From: an uncultured Clostridia bacterium
GTDB lineage: Bacteria > Bacillota > Clostridia > Oscillospirales > Acutalibacteraceae
Length of the DNA stretch: 64,000 nucleotides
Reading direction: 5' to 3'
Assembly: GCA_937898625.1 (NCBI GenBank)
Contig: CALEJF010000003.1
Coordinates: 62,001 to 126,000, forward strand
Shown here one piece after another: positions 16,793-25,150 of the stretch. Under the pieces are notes generated by a model. That model had not been told where the DNA came from and ran no database searches. It saw only the letters and a program-made list of their open reading frames with translations. The first letter of the stretch is position 1. Every line of letters starts with the position of its first letter. Both the position numbers and the translations under genes were made by a program.

Positions 16793-17485
16793 ATGGCAGG
16801 AAAGGTTAAGAAAAAATCTGATATAAAGAAAAAACTCGCATTTCCGATTGGTCTTATAGTGGTGCTGTTAGCATTGACAGGGTTAGTTACAATTATTGTT
16901 GCAACAGTTAATCTTGTTGATTCGGCAAGAGAAAAATCAAAGCACTATGAGGAATATGAAGCCTATCTTGTTCCGGTTATCCATATTGACCCTACAACTT
17001 TTGATGATGTTACAAAAGCAGATATGAGTGAACTTATTGAAATTTCAATATGGTCATTACTCAAAAACGAAAATACACCTGATAAATTTGAAGCAAACGA
17101 GAACGGACTTTCTATTCCAAAATCAGAAGTTGAGAAAGAATTTGTTGAACTTTTTGGTACAGAGGTAATACCAACTCACGGCAATATTGAGGGTTATGGT
17201 ATTGACTTCACATATGATAGTGTTACGGGAATTTATTCTGTTCCTCTTACAGGCGTTACGCCTATTTACACTCCTGATGTGGTGGATGTTCAAAAATCTA
17301 CGGACACAATTGTTGTAACGGTTGCATGTCTTTCAGGTGATGCATGGGAGCAGGCGGAAAACGGTGAAATGGTTGCACCTTCACCTGATAAATATCTTAA
17401 AGTAACTTTAAGAGAATCGAACGACAATCTTTTTATTGCTGCAATTCAGAATACAAACGCTCCTGAAACTGCAACAAAAAACTAA
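16793..17485 (+). CDS. single-pass membrane protein of unknown function
   Basis: 230 residues: a lysine-rich cytoplasmic start (KVKKKSDIKKK), one transmembrane helix (about 15-40) and an extracytoplasmic domain of about 190 residues without cysteines or known motifs. ATG 16793 sits immediately after the proA TAA, with AGGTGAGA inside the proA tail as ribosome site, so translation is coupled to proA. The genetic linkage need not mean a role in proline metabolism. No family recognised. Confidence 0.75.
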   Translation: MAGKVKKKSDIKKKLAFPIGLIVVLLALTGLVTIIVATVNLVDSAREKSKHYEEYEAYLVPVIHIDPTTFDDVTKADMSELIEISIWSLLKNENTPDKFEANENGLSIPKSEVEKEFVELFGTEVIPTHGNIEGYGIDFTYDSVTGIYSVPLTGVTPIYTPDVVDVQKSTDTIVVTVACLSGDAWEQAENGEMVAPSPDKYLKVTLRESNDNLFIAAIQNTNAPETATKN

Positions 17486-17486
17486 A

Positions 17487-17567
17487 ATATATTAATCCGT
17501 TCAGAAATAGGGCGATTTAAAAGGCATAGCCTACCCCATTTCTACACAAACGGTAATCTTAATATAT
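17487..17567 (+). ncRNA. unidentified rod-like structured element between the membrane protein and prfB
   Basis: Four nested helices stack over 81 nt: ATATATTAA (17487) with TTAATATAT (17567 end); CCGTT (17497-17501) with AACGG (17549-17553); AGAAAT-A-GGG (17503-17512) with CCC-C-ATTTCT (17534-17543); and AGGC ATA GCCT (17522-17532) as the apical hairpin. There is no T run directly after it. It matches no riboswitch or small RNA I know. It could be a 3' processing structure, a prfB leader element or a small RNA. Confidence 0.4.
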
Positions 17568-17629
17568 ATTATGCCGTTTTTGCGGACAAGTGACAAAATT
17601 AATTAAAACACAGTAAGCGAGGATTATTT

Positions 17630-18751
17630 ATGCTTCAATTCGAAGAATTAAAATTGCGACTTATTGCACACGAGGAAGAACTTTCTAACCTTGCAGAGGC
17701 ATTAGGGCTTGAAAAAATGAAGAGCGAAATTGCAAGTCTTGAAGACCAGCAAGCTCAGGAAGGCTTCTGGGACGATATTCAGAATTCTCAAAAGGTTTTG
17801 CAAAGAACAAGTGTATTGAAAAACAAGGTTTCTGCTTATGAGAGATTAAAAGCAGACTACGATGATGCACTTGTTATGATTGAACTTGCTGATGAGGAAG
17901 AGGATGAAAGCCTTGTTGAGGAATGTACTCAGGGTGTTGATAAGTTTGAAAAAGACCTTGATTCACAGACACTTTCAACCCTCTTGACAGGTGAGTATGA
18001 TTCGAAAAATGCAATTCTCACATTCCATGCAGGTGCAGGTGGTACAGAGGCTCAGGACTGGGCGCAAATGCTATTCAGAATGTATAATCGTTGGGGTGAG
18101 CGTCACGGCTACAAGGTTTCAACCCTTGACTATCTTGATGGCGACGAGGCAGGGCTTAAATCTGCTTGTATCCTTATTGAGGGCGAAAATGCTTACGGAT
18201 TTATGAAGAGTGAAGCGGGTATTCACCGTCTTGTTCGTGTTTCACCATTCGATGCATCGGGCAGACGACACACATCCTTTGCATCCTTGGAAGTAATGCC
18301 GGAAATCGACGAGGATACAAATGTTGACATCAATCCTGATGATATTGAAATGGCAGTTTATCGTGCAAGTGGTGCAGGTGGACAGAAGGTTAACAAAACA
18401 TCTTCCGCGGTTCGTCTTACTCATAAGCCAACTGGCATTGTGGTTTCTTGTCAGGTTGAAAGAAGCCAACATCAGAATCGTGAGGTTGCTATGACAATGC
18501 TCAAATCAAAACTTATTGAGATTAAAGAGCGTGAACACCTTGCTAAAATTGAAGATATTAAAGGTGACCATAAAGAAATTGCCTGGGGCAGTCAGATTCG
18601 TTCCTATGTATTTATGCCTTATACTCTTGCAAAAGACCACAGAACATCTTTTGAAAATGGTAATATAAATGCTGTTATGGATGGAGATATTGACGGATTC
18701 ATCAATGCATATCTCAAAATGCAGTCACAGAAGAATCTTGAAAACAATTAA
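17630..18751 (+). CDS. prfB: peptide chain release factor 2 (RF2), frameshift-free
   Basis: 373 residues in one open frame. Recognises UGA/UAA stop codons and triggers peptide release. The stop-codon reading motif S205-P206-F207 (in SPFDASGRRHTS) and the catalytic G250-G251-Q252 fall at the same numbers as in E. coli RF2, so the protein is full length. Most bacterial prfB genes need a +1 programmed frameshift near codon 26; here the N-terminal frame continues without an internal stop, so that autoregulation is absent. ATG 17630 has only a weak GCGAGGA ribosome site. The structured element at 17487 lies upstream. Confidence 0.95.
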   Translation: MLQFEELKLRLIAHEEELSNLAEALGLEKMKSEIASLEDQQAQEGFWDDIQNSQKVLQRTSVLKNKVSAYERLKADYDDALVMIELADEEEDESLVEECTQGVDKFEKDLDSQTLSTLLTGEYDSKNAILTFHAGAGGTEAQDWAQMLFRMYNRWGERHGYKVSTLDYLDGDEAGLKSACILIEGENAYGFMKSEAGIHRLVRVSPFDASGRRHTSFASLEVMPEIDEDTNVDINPDDIEMAVYRASGAGGQKVNKTSSAVRLTHKPTGIVVSCQVERSQHQNREVAMTMLKSKLIEIKEREHLAKIEDIKGDHKEIAWGSQIRSYVFMPYTLAKDHRTSFENGNINAVMDGDIDGFINAYLKMQSQKNLENN

Positions 18752-18759
18752 AAGATAAT

Positions 18760-18789
18760 TTGACAAGAATAGCTATAATGTGATATATT
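18760..18789 (+). promoter_or_regulatory. sigma-A promoter
   Basis: Consensus TTGACA (18760-18765), 18-base spacer ending in TGA and TATATT (18784-18789), ahead of the gene at 18824. Confidence 0.75.
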
Positions 18790-18823
18790 TAATTAACAAA
18801 AAAAGAAAAGGTGATGATTAGTT

Positions 18824-19489
18824 ATGCCATTAGATACATCAAATCTTGGAGGCCTTCTTGGCGTTGCCTCTGCAGCAGTAACAACAATTGTTCTTCTTTT
18901 AGGTGCAGATTATATAATGTCCTCAATAGGATATATGAGAATTGCAGCCCGTAGAGAAATTAAAAACGGTTGGCTTATCTGGATTCCTATTGCAAGAAAC
19001 TGGACAATCGGAACAGTTGCGGAAAAATATGATGAAACAAGAGGAATCAAGAGAAACTTTAAAGTCTTCCTTGTGCTTTTCTCCATTATCAAAATAGCAA
19101 TTCTTATTGCAGTAGGTTCATATATCAGTATGTTGTTACCATATTTTCTTGAATATGGTCTTGATTTGTTCACTTATGACCTTGGTAACCTTGCTCTTCT
19201 TGTGCCGGTTGTATTTGCTCTTTTAGGCATTCTCATAGCGCACGCAATTTATAGAACTTGCTACATTGTTTCTCTTTACAAGGTGTTTGAATCAACTGAC
19301 GCAAAAAACAGCCTTGTATTTGCAATTATCAGTAGTGTAATTCCTTTTGCAGCAGGTTTACTTATTCTCTTATCAAGGGAAAAAGGCTATAGTGCTGAGG
19401 ATATGATTGAAGAGGGAAACACAGAGGAAGCAATAGAGGAAACAGAACCATATTTCAATTCAATCGAAGAAATTAAATTTGATAACTGA
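18824..19489 (+). CDS. multi-pass membrane protein of unknown function
   Basis: 221 residues with about four transmembrane segments (near 10-33, 82-105, 120-145 and 165-187) and an acidic C-terminal tail rich in E. The stretch REIKNGWLIWIPIARNWTIG between the first two helices resembles a motif seen in small unannotated membrane proteins of Clostridia. ATG 18824 follows AAAGGTGATG. Own promoter and own terminator, so a single-gene unit. No function can be assigned. Confidence 0.75.
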   Translation: MPLDTSNLGGLLGVASAAVTTIVLLLGADYIMSSIGYMRIAARREIKNGWLIWIPIARNWTIGTVAEKYDETRGIKRNFKVFLVLFSIIKIAILIAVGSYISMLLPYFLEYGLDLFTYDLGNLALLVPVVFALLGILIAHAIYRTCYIVSLYKVFESTDAKNSLVFAIISSVIPFAAGLLILLSREKGYSAEDMIEEGNTEEAIEETEPYFNSIEEIKFDN

Positions 19490-19500
19490 TAAAGAAAAAA

Positions 19501-19531
19501 ATAAAAGCCTCGTTGAGGCTTTTATTTTTTT
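19501..19531. terminator. bidirectional Rho-independent terminator
   Basis: ATAAAAGCCTC GTT GAGGCTTTTAT is a perfect 11-bp hairpin with T runs on both sides when read on either strand. It separates the convergent genes at 18824 (+) and 19530 (-). Confidence 0.88.
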
Positions 19532-20240
19532 ACTTATTTTTTGCTTTTTTCACTTTTTGTGGTTCATCACTTGAGTTAACAAGTAAAACACATAATGACC
19601 AAAGGCAAATGCCAAGCATTATGAACATTACAGAGAAAAAGGCTTCTCGTGGGCTGATTGCGGTTACTTTACCAATATACTGTAACGCAAGCGAGCCTAT
19701 AACATTATCAATTTTCAAAAGTTCTGTTAAAGAAACAGCACCACTGATGATGGGCTTTGCAAAGGCTTCGTTGAATATTCCAAGAGAAATTAGAGTTGCA
19801 ACGAACCCTACTGCAGAAACGCCTATAACTGCTTTTATGTTTTTTGAAAAGGCAACAATACCGATGATTACAAGTCCTAAAACTAATGCCAAAGCAAGGA
19901 ATCCACCGGCAATAATTGCAGGTCTGAAATGCTCGTAACTCCAGATGTTAACAGATGCATCAGCACTTCCAAAACTAGAGAGCATTTTTACATATTCAGG
20001 AAGCTTGGCAAGTGAGATTTCCTCGTATGTCACACCTAATTCCGGGTTTTGATTTTGTGTGATTGACCCCCAGAGGTCAGCTATCTGAGTGTGGTCCATC
20101 TGAAGATAAACCATAGTTGTAAAGAAGCAGAGAGGGAACATAGCTACTACTAAAAGTATCGTAACCACCTTATACATAATGTCAAAGCCTGTAAGCTTTT
20201 CCTTCTTTTTCAAGGTTTTTGTCTGTTTTGCTTTGCTCAT
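19530..20240 (-). CDS. membrane protein of unknown function, last gene of the gltX-glnS unit
   Basis: 236 residues with about four transmembrane segments (near 22-45, 108-130, 137-160 and 205-225) and a lysine-rich cytoplasmic N-terminus (KAKQTKTLKKKEK). ATG 20240 is preceded by AAGGTGAT, 9 bases after glnS ends, so it is probably co-transcribed with the two tRNA synthetases. No recognisable domain. Confidence 0.75.
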   Translation of the reverse strand: MSKAKQTKTLKKKEKLTGFDIMYKVVTILLVVAMFPLCFFTTMVYLQMDHTQIADLWGSITQNQNPELGVTYEEISLAKLPEYVKMLSSFGSADASVNIWSYEHFRPAIIAGGFLALALVLGLVIIGIVAFSKNIKAVIGVSAVGFVATLISLGIFNEAFAKPIISGAVSLTELLKIDNVIGSLALQYIGKVTAISPREAFFSVMFIMLGICLWSLCVLLVNSSDEPQKVKKAKNK

Positions 20241-20249
20241 ATTATCACC

Positions 20250-21911
20250 TTACTTTCCCCAAGATGAGTTAAGTTGTACTGTTCTGTTGAATACAACTGC
20301 ATCATCTGTTGAGGTAATATCTACACAGAAGTAACCCTGGCGCATAAACTGGAATGTGTCTCCAACTTTAAGTCCATCCTTGAGACCACCTTCAACAAGG
20401 CAATCTTTAAGAATAACAAGGGACTCGGGATTAAGGTTTTCTGTGAATGCACCAGCACTTTCGTCAGATGGGTTTTCTTTATTGAAAAGTCTGTCATAAA
20501 GACGAACTTCTGCCTTGAAACTATCTGCCTCACTTACCCAATGAAGAGTACCTTTGACTTTTCTGCCGTCAGGTGAGTTACCCCCACGGCTTTCAGGGTC
20601 ATAAGTACAGTGAACACAAGTTACATTACCATTTTCGTCTGTATCGTATCCAACGCATTTAACGAAATATGCGCTCTTAAGGCGAACCTCATTACCGGGG
20701 AAGAGTCTGAAATACTTTTTAACAGGCTCAACCATAAAGTCTTCCTGCTCAACGAAAAGCGTCTTGCCGAATGTTACTTTACGAGTACCCATTTCAGGAT
20801 GGTCTGGATGAATTTCAACATCCAAGGTTTCTGTTTGTCCTTCAGGATAGTTGTCAATAACAACCTTTAATGGACGAAGCACAGCCATTGCTCTTGGAGC
20901 ATTTGCGTTGAGTTCGTCACGAACGCAAGATTCTAAAAGTCCGTAATCAACTACTGAATATGCCTTTGAAACACCAATTTTCTCGCAGAAGTTACGGATT
21001 GCTGCTGCAGGATAACCGCGTCTTCTCATACCGCTGAGAGTTGCCATTCGTGGGTCATTCCAACCATCAACAATGCCTTCATTAACAAGTGCCAAACACT
21101 TTCTTTTACTTGTAAGACAATAGTTAAGGTTAAGACGAGCAAACTCAATTTGTCTTGGGGGCATCTCAATGTCAAGTGCCTTTAAGAACCAATCGTAAAG
21201 TGGTCTGTGGTTTTCAAATTCAAGTGAGCAAAGAGAATGTGTAACACCTTCTCTTGCATCTGACAAAGGATGAGCAAAGTCATACATTGGGTAAACACAC
21301 CATTTGTCACCTGTTTGGTGATGTGGCACATGTGCGATTCTGTAAATAACAGGGTCACGCATATTGATATTGGCAGCAGCCATATCAATCTTTGCACGAA
21401 GAACTCTTGCGCCGTTAGGAAATTCACCATCAGTCATTCTTTTGAACAAGTCAAGGTTTTCTTCAATTGAACGGTCACGATAAGGGCTGTTTTTACCTGG
21501 CTCTGTAAGTGTACCACGATATTCTCTTATTTCGTCAGCGGAAAGGTCGTCAACGAAGGCCAGACCTTTTTCGATAAGCTTTATTGCACATTCGTAAATG
21601 TAATCAAAATAGCTTGATGCGAAAAGACATTTATTCCACTTGAAACCAAGCCACTCTATGTCCTCTTTAATAGCATCAACATATTCTGTATCTTCTTTTT
21701 GTGGGTTAGTGTCGTCAAGACGGAGATTACATTCGCCACCATACTTTTTACTTGTTGCAAAGTTAATGCAGATTGCCTTTGCGTGACCAATGTGAAGATA
21801 ACCGTTTGGTTCAGGTGGGAAACGGGTCTGAACTTTGTTATAGACTCCGTTTTCCAAATCCTCGTCAATAAAGTCGTGAATAAAATTTGAAATCTTTGTT
21901 ACTTCTTCCAT
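20250..21911 (-). CDS. glnS: glutaminyl-tRNA synthetase
   Basis: 553 residues, near the E. coli length (554). Charges tRNA-Gln directly with glutamine. Class I signatures: H40-I-G-H43 in PNGYLHIGHAK and a KMSK-like TSKRK near residue 270, followed by the GlnRS anticodon-binding beta-barrels (GTRKVTFGKTLFVEQEDF). N-terminal RFPPEPNGYLH distinguishes it from GluRS (FAPSPTG). Most Firmicutes lack GlnRS and use Glu-tRNA-Gln amidotransferase, so this gene probably came by ancient transfer, as known for some clostridia. It sits 14 bases after gltX on the same strand. Confidence 0.95.
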   Translation of the reverse strand: MEEVTKISNFIHDFIDEDLENGVYNKVQTRFPPEPNGYLHIGHAKAICINFATSKKYGGECNLRLDDTNPQKEDTEYVDAIKEDIEWLGFKWNKCLFASSYFDYIYECAIKLIEKGLAFVDDLSADEIREYRGTLTEPGKNSPYRDRSIEENLDLFKRMTDGEFPNGARVLRAKIDMAAANINMRDPVIYRIAHVPHHQTGDKWCVYPMYDFAHPLSDAREGVTHSLCSLEFENHRPLYDWFLKALDIEMPPRQIEFARLNLNYCLTSKRKCLALVNEGIVDGWNDPRMATLSGMRRRGYPAAAIRNFCEKIGVSKAYSVVDYGLLESCVRDELNANAPRAMAVLRPLKVVIDNYPEGQTETLDVEIHPDHPEMGTRKVTFGKTLFVEQEDFMVEPVKKYFRLFPGNEVRLKSAYFVKCVGYDTDENGNVTCVHCTYDPESRGGNSPDGRKVKGTLHWVSEADSFKAEVRLYDRLFNKENPSDESAGAFTENLNPESLVILKDCLVEGGLKDGLKVGDTFQFMRQGYFCVDITSTDDAVVFNRTVQLNSSWGK

Positions 21912-21925
21912 AGTTTTTTGCCTCT

Positions 21926-23581
21926 TTATGCTTTATATGAATTTATTGTGTTATCAATTCTGTTCATTACCTCGTCCACACCAAGAATCTGCATAATGTA
22001 ATACAAATCGGGAGTGTTTGTACGAGAGGTAATTGCAATACGGATAACTGTTGAAACATCACCCACATGACCTTTAAAGGCATCGGGATTCTGTTTATAT
22101 TCTTTAACATTTGGAGTGAATCCGCAAGCAGAGCAAAGTTCTTTGATTCTATTAAACCATTCGTCCTTGCTGTCGTTTGCAGAATAAACTTCTTTATATT
22201 TTGTAAGAATTTCTATTGCATCGTCCTTGTTGATGTGTTCGGGAAGGGTGCTGTCGGCATCATAAAGCTCATTGTAGAAGAATGAAACATAGTTCTCCAC
22301 TTCTTCCCAACATGCAATATCTTTTCTTGGTTTTGGATTATCTCTGTCAATGTTTAAAATTGCGGTTGCTTTTTCTTTATCATCAACAAAAAGTGAATAA
22401 AGGACTTCGTTATATTCCATAGCCCAATCAGTAACAAGCTTATAAACTTGTTTTGCAGTCATAACAGAAATAACATTCTTTGACACATCGTTGAATTTAA
22501 CCATATCAAAAAGTGCACCTGAAACGCTCATCTTTTTAAGATTAAACGGGAATTTTGCGATATCCTCTGTCTTGTTTGCTTTTCTCCATTCCTCAAAGTT
22601 TGAGTTAAGAATGGTAAGCATATATTCTTTAACAGAAGCCTCGGGATAACCTTTTTCAATGTAGTATGAAACGTTTGCCTCAGGGTCTTTTCTCTTTGAA
22701 AGTTTTCTCTTGCCACCGTTTTCTTCTTTCATAATCGGTGCAATATGAGCATATTTAAGGGGTTTGTTGCCCAACGCTCTGAAAAGTTCAATATGAACAG
22801 GTACGGATGCAATCCATTCGTCACCGCGTACAACATGTGTTGTTCTCATAAGGTGGTCATCAACTGCATGGGCAAAATGATATGTAGGAATTCCGTCTGC
22901 TTTTAAAACAACAACATCATTCACATTTTCACTCATTTCGATTTTACCCTTAATCATATCTTCAAACTTGATTTTTCTTGAAATGTCACCAGTTGAACGA
23001 AGGCGGACTGTGTAAGGGATACCTGCATTGATTTTTTCAATGATTTCTTCGTCAGTAAGGTCACGGCATTTAGCATAAGAGCCATAATAACCTTTGATAT
23101 CTTCGTTTTCCTGATTTGCACGGATTTCATCAAGGTCTTCAGGAGTGCAGAAACAAGGATATGCCTTGCCTTCTTCCATAAGTTTCTTTGCAAAAGCACG
23201 ATAGATTTCTCTGCGGTGACTCTGTGTGTAGGGTCCGTAGTTGCCATATTCGGTATTAAAGCCTGTTACACCTTCATCAGGACCAACACCAAAAGCACGA
23301 AGTCCGGTTACAATACCTGTAACACCATCTTCAACCTCACGCTTTTTGTCAGTATCTTCAATACGGAGCATAAATACACCATTAGTTGTGTCAGCGGTAA
23401 GCTTTGATGCAAAGCCTGCGTAGAGTCCGCCAAAATGGAGATATCCTGTCGGGCTTGGTGCAAATCTTGTTACTCTCGCACCCTCGGGCAAATCTCTTGC
23501 GGGATAAAGTTCTTCATAATACTCTGTGGACTTGTCCACATCGCTGAAAATTAAATCAGCAATTTTTTTGCAGTCTGTCAT
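21926..23581 (-). CDS. gltX: glutamyl-tRNA synthetase
   Basis: 551 residues, somewhat longer than the usual 465-490. Charges tRNA-Glu. The HIGH-type motif is H49-F-G-G52 in FAPSPTGYLHFGGLYAGF and the KMSKS-type motif is KLSKRKDP. VVRGDEWIASVPVHIELF is typical of GluRS. An N-terminal extension of about 36 residues precedes the catalytic core. ATG 23581 is placed by AAGAGGT, which adjoins the GC-rich palindrome at 23595. It is followed by glnS after 14 bases. Confidence 0.94.
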   Translation of the reverse strand: MTDCKKIADLIFSDVDKSTEYYEELYPARDLPEGARVTRFAPSPTGYLHFGGLYAGFASKLTADTTNGVFMLRIEDTDKKREVEDGVTGIVTGLRAFGVGPDEGVTGFNTEYGNYGPYTQSHRREIYRAFAKKLMEEGKAYPCFCTPEDLDEIRANQENEDIKGYYGSYAKCRDLTDEEIIEKINAGIPYTVRLRSTGDISRKIKFEDMIKGKIEMSENVNDVVVLKADGIPTYHFAHAVDDHLMRTTHVVRGDEWIASVPVHIELFRALGNKPLKYAHIAPIMKEENGGKRKLSKRKDPEANVSYYIEKGYPEASVKEYMLTILNSNFEEWRKANKTEDIAKFPFNLKKMSVSGALFDMVKFNDVSKNVISVMTAKQVYKLVTDWAMEYNEVLYSLFVDDKEKATAILNIDRDNPKPRKDIACWEEVENYVSFFYNELYDADSTLPEHINKDDAIEILTKYKEVYSANDSKDEWFNRIKELCSACGFTPNVKEYKQNPDAFKGHVGDVSTVIRIAITSRTNTPDLYYIMQILGVDEVMNRIDNTINSYKA

Positions 23582-23594
23582 TTTTTTACCTCTT

Positions 23595-23622
23595 CGTAGG
23601 GGTCGGCGTCCTCGACGACCCG
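23595..23622. repeat. GC-rich palindromic repeat, left copy
   Basis: Begins CGTAGGGGTCGGCG and ends CGACGACCCG; the core GGTCG...CGACC is an inverted repeat around CGTCCT. It is much more GC-rich than its surroundings and sits between gltX and the DUF2750 gene. Together with the copy at 24010-24038 it forms an inverted pair. Confidence 0.7.
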
Positions 23623-23626
23623 TGAA

Positions 23627-23983
23627 TTATTCAACCAAGCTTAATTCTTCTTGTATATCGTTCAAAATCTTATTTGCATCTGCCCAATAAGCATCTTTTC
23701 CATTATAGAAAACTAAAAATCCAATATTATCATCAAGCATTTCTTTGCCATGTTCACAGAAATCGTGTATTTCTATTGATATAGCATTATCTCCATCAGC
23801 AAACATTTCTGCAAATTGTTTTTCTGACCATACAAGTAAGTTTGTGTAGTTTTCATCATCATAAGTTGCATAACCACGTTCGTTTGACAAAAGCCAAACT
23901 TCTTCACGGTCAACAACCGTACTTATGAAATTTCTATATCTTTTTTCGGGGGATGCAGATAAAAGTCCTTCAATTCGGTTCAT
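23627..23983 (-). CDS. DUF2750-like small protein
   Basis: 118 residues from ATG 23983. The pattern EKRYRNFISTVVDREEVWLL, then LLVWSEKQFAEMF, DFCEHGKEMLDDN and a C-terminal ILNDIQEEL matches the DUF2750 family, soluble proteins of unknown function often found near toxin/immunity or Imm-type genes. The frame is open further upstream to a GTG at 24022, but those codons run into the GC-rich repeat, so an internal start is preferred; ATG 23992 is an alternative and the ribosome site is weak. The gene lies between two inverted GC-rich palindromes, suggesting it arrived as a unit. Confidence 0.7.
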   Translation of the reverse strand: MNRIEGLLSASPEKRYRNFISTVVDREEVWLLSNERGYATYDDENYTNLLVWSEKQFAEMFADGDNAISIEIHDFCEHGKEMLDDNIGFLVFYNGKDAYWADANKILNDIQEELSLVE

Positions 23984-24009
23984 TTGTATCATTCCATCAA
24001 TTCTTAATG

Positions 24010-24038
24010 TGCGGACGGGCACGGAGACCCGCCCCTAC
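24010..24038. repeat. GC-rich palindromic repeat, right copy (inverted)
   Basis: On the minus strand it reads GTAGGGGCGGGTCTCC, then GTGCCCGTCCGC. CGGGC and CCCG form a hairpin. Its outer CCCCTAC (24032-24038) is the inverted counterpart of GTAGGGG at 23596-23602. Confidence 0.7.
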
Positions 24039-24059
24039 AAATTTTGCTATATGTTCTAA

Positions 24060-24923
24060 TTATTCCGGAATGATTGCGTTTGTTGTAATGTACTTAACGC
24101 CGTGTTCAAGCATTGTGTCAAGCAATTCGGGTGTATCAACAGTCCAACAAGCAGCAGTAAGCTTGTTGTCGTGGATTTTCTGAATAACATCAAGATTTTT
24201 AAGCGCTTTTTTTGCCTCAAAGGCAACGCCAAAGCCATTTTCAATACATTCAAGAAGTTTTTCATCCTTGATACCGTGTACGAGAAGCCAGAGAGTCATA
24301 TTTGGTGAAAGGCGCTTGAATTCACGAAGAACAGGTGCGTGGAAGGAGATGAGAATAACATCATCCTCAATGTCGTAAGCACGGATAATATCAAGAAGGC
24401 TCTTAACTTTGCTGATTCGCTTGTCCTTAACCTCAATCATAGGTTTAATGTTTGCTTCCTTGCATATTTCAATAAATTCTTCAACAAGGCAAACACCTGC
24501 ATCAGGGTATTTCTCGATGTTTGCACCGTTTGTGAATTTAACCTTTTTAAGGTCCTCGTAAGACCAGTTTTTAACATCGCCCTTTTCTTCAGCCATTGCT
24601 TGGAGCATATAGTCGTGAATAACTACCCATTTGCCGTCGGTTGTGCAGTGAACATCACATTCAAGAGCATAGTAGTTATATTTTGCAGCTTCTTTAAAAG
24701 CTTCAATTGTATTTTCGGGCACAATTGATGAAAGTCCGCGATGTGCTGTAAAGTGAACATCGGACAAATCCTTGTTGGTTGCTTGTACGGATGAAAGAGT
24801 TTCTTTTGCTTTCTTTTCACCATATCTGATTTCAGTATAGGTCTTTCTGAGTGTAATGGCAAGGGCAGCAGGAACTGCTAATCCGACACCGAGTTTCAAC
24901 CATTTTTTTGTAGAGTTTTTCAT
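24060..24923 (-). CDS. glycerophosphodiester phosphodiesterase (GDPD family)
   Basis: 287 residues. Hydrolyses glycerophosphodiesters to glycerol-3-phosphate and an alcohol. TIM-barrel GDPD motifs: H61-R-G, E70-N-T, the metal site E88-x-D90-x-H92, and H103-D104. A hydrophobic helix near residues 10-26 after a lysine-rich start anchors it in the membrane, with the catalytic domain outside. ATG 24923 follows AAGGTGGACGGACT. It is probably the first gene of the minus-strand unit running into DUF2750, gltX and glnS. Confidence 0.92.
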   Translation of the reverse strand: MKNSTKKWLKLGVGLAVPAALAITLRKTYTEIRYGEKKAKETLSSVQATNKDLSDVHFTAHRGLSSIVPENTIEAFKEAAKYNYYALECDVHCTTDGKWVVIHDYMLQAMAEEKGDVKNWSYEDLKKVKFTNGANIEKYPDAGVCLVEEFIEICKEANIKPMIEVKDKRISKVKSLLDIIRAYDIEDDVILISFHAPVLREFKRLSPNMTLWLLVHGIKDEKLLECIENGFGVAFEAKKALKNLDVIQKIHDNKLTAACWTVDTPELLDTMLEHGVKYITTNAIIPE

Positions 24924-24966
24924 AGTCCGTCCACCTTCATTTTTTAGTTAATCACAATTATAAAAT

Positions 24967-24995
24967 ATTATACTATATAAAGAGAAAAAAGTAAA
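24967..24995 (-). promoter_or_regulatory. sigma-A promoter of the GDPD gene
   Basis: Minus strand TTTACT (24995-24990), 17-base spacer and perfect TATAAT (24972-24967). Confidence 0.65.
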
Positions 24996-25059
24996 CTCTA
25001 TATTTATAAAAAATACGACGGAATTTCCATAGGAGAATATAGTCATAATCTATATAAAC

Positions 25060-25088
25060 TTGCGTTTTTTTTGCATATATGATATAAT
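25060..25088 (+). promoter_or_regulatory. sigma-A promoter of the M23 peptidase/HprK-like/PqqD/ABC operon
   Basis: TTGCGT (25060-25065), 17-base spacer, perfect TATAAT (25083-25088). No other clear promoter is seen before 29507, so it probably drives four genes. Confidence 0.7.
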
Positions 25089-25150
25089 GCACAGAGAATG
25101 GATTATTATGAGTAATTATGTGATTTTTTACGAAAGGAGTGACAAGGACA

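Noticed and set aside
17571..17629. prfB frameshift site or upstream short frame
   Set aside because: The RF2 frame runs unbroken from ATG 17630 and aligns fully with E. coli numbering; no CTTTGA slip site is seen near codon 26.
23984..24022. N-terminal extension of the DUF2750 protein to GTG 24022
   Set aside because: The extra codons come from the GC-rich repeat, and family proteins begin near the internal ATG.
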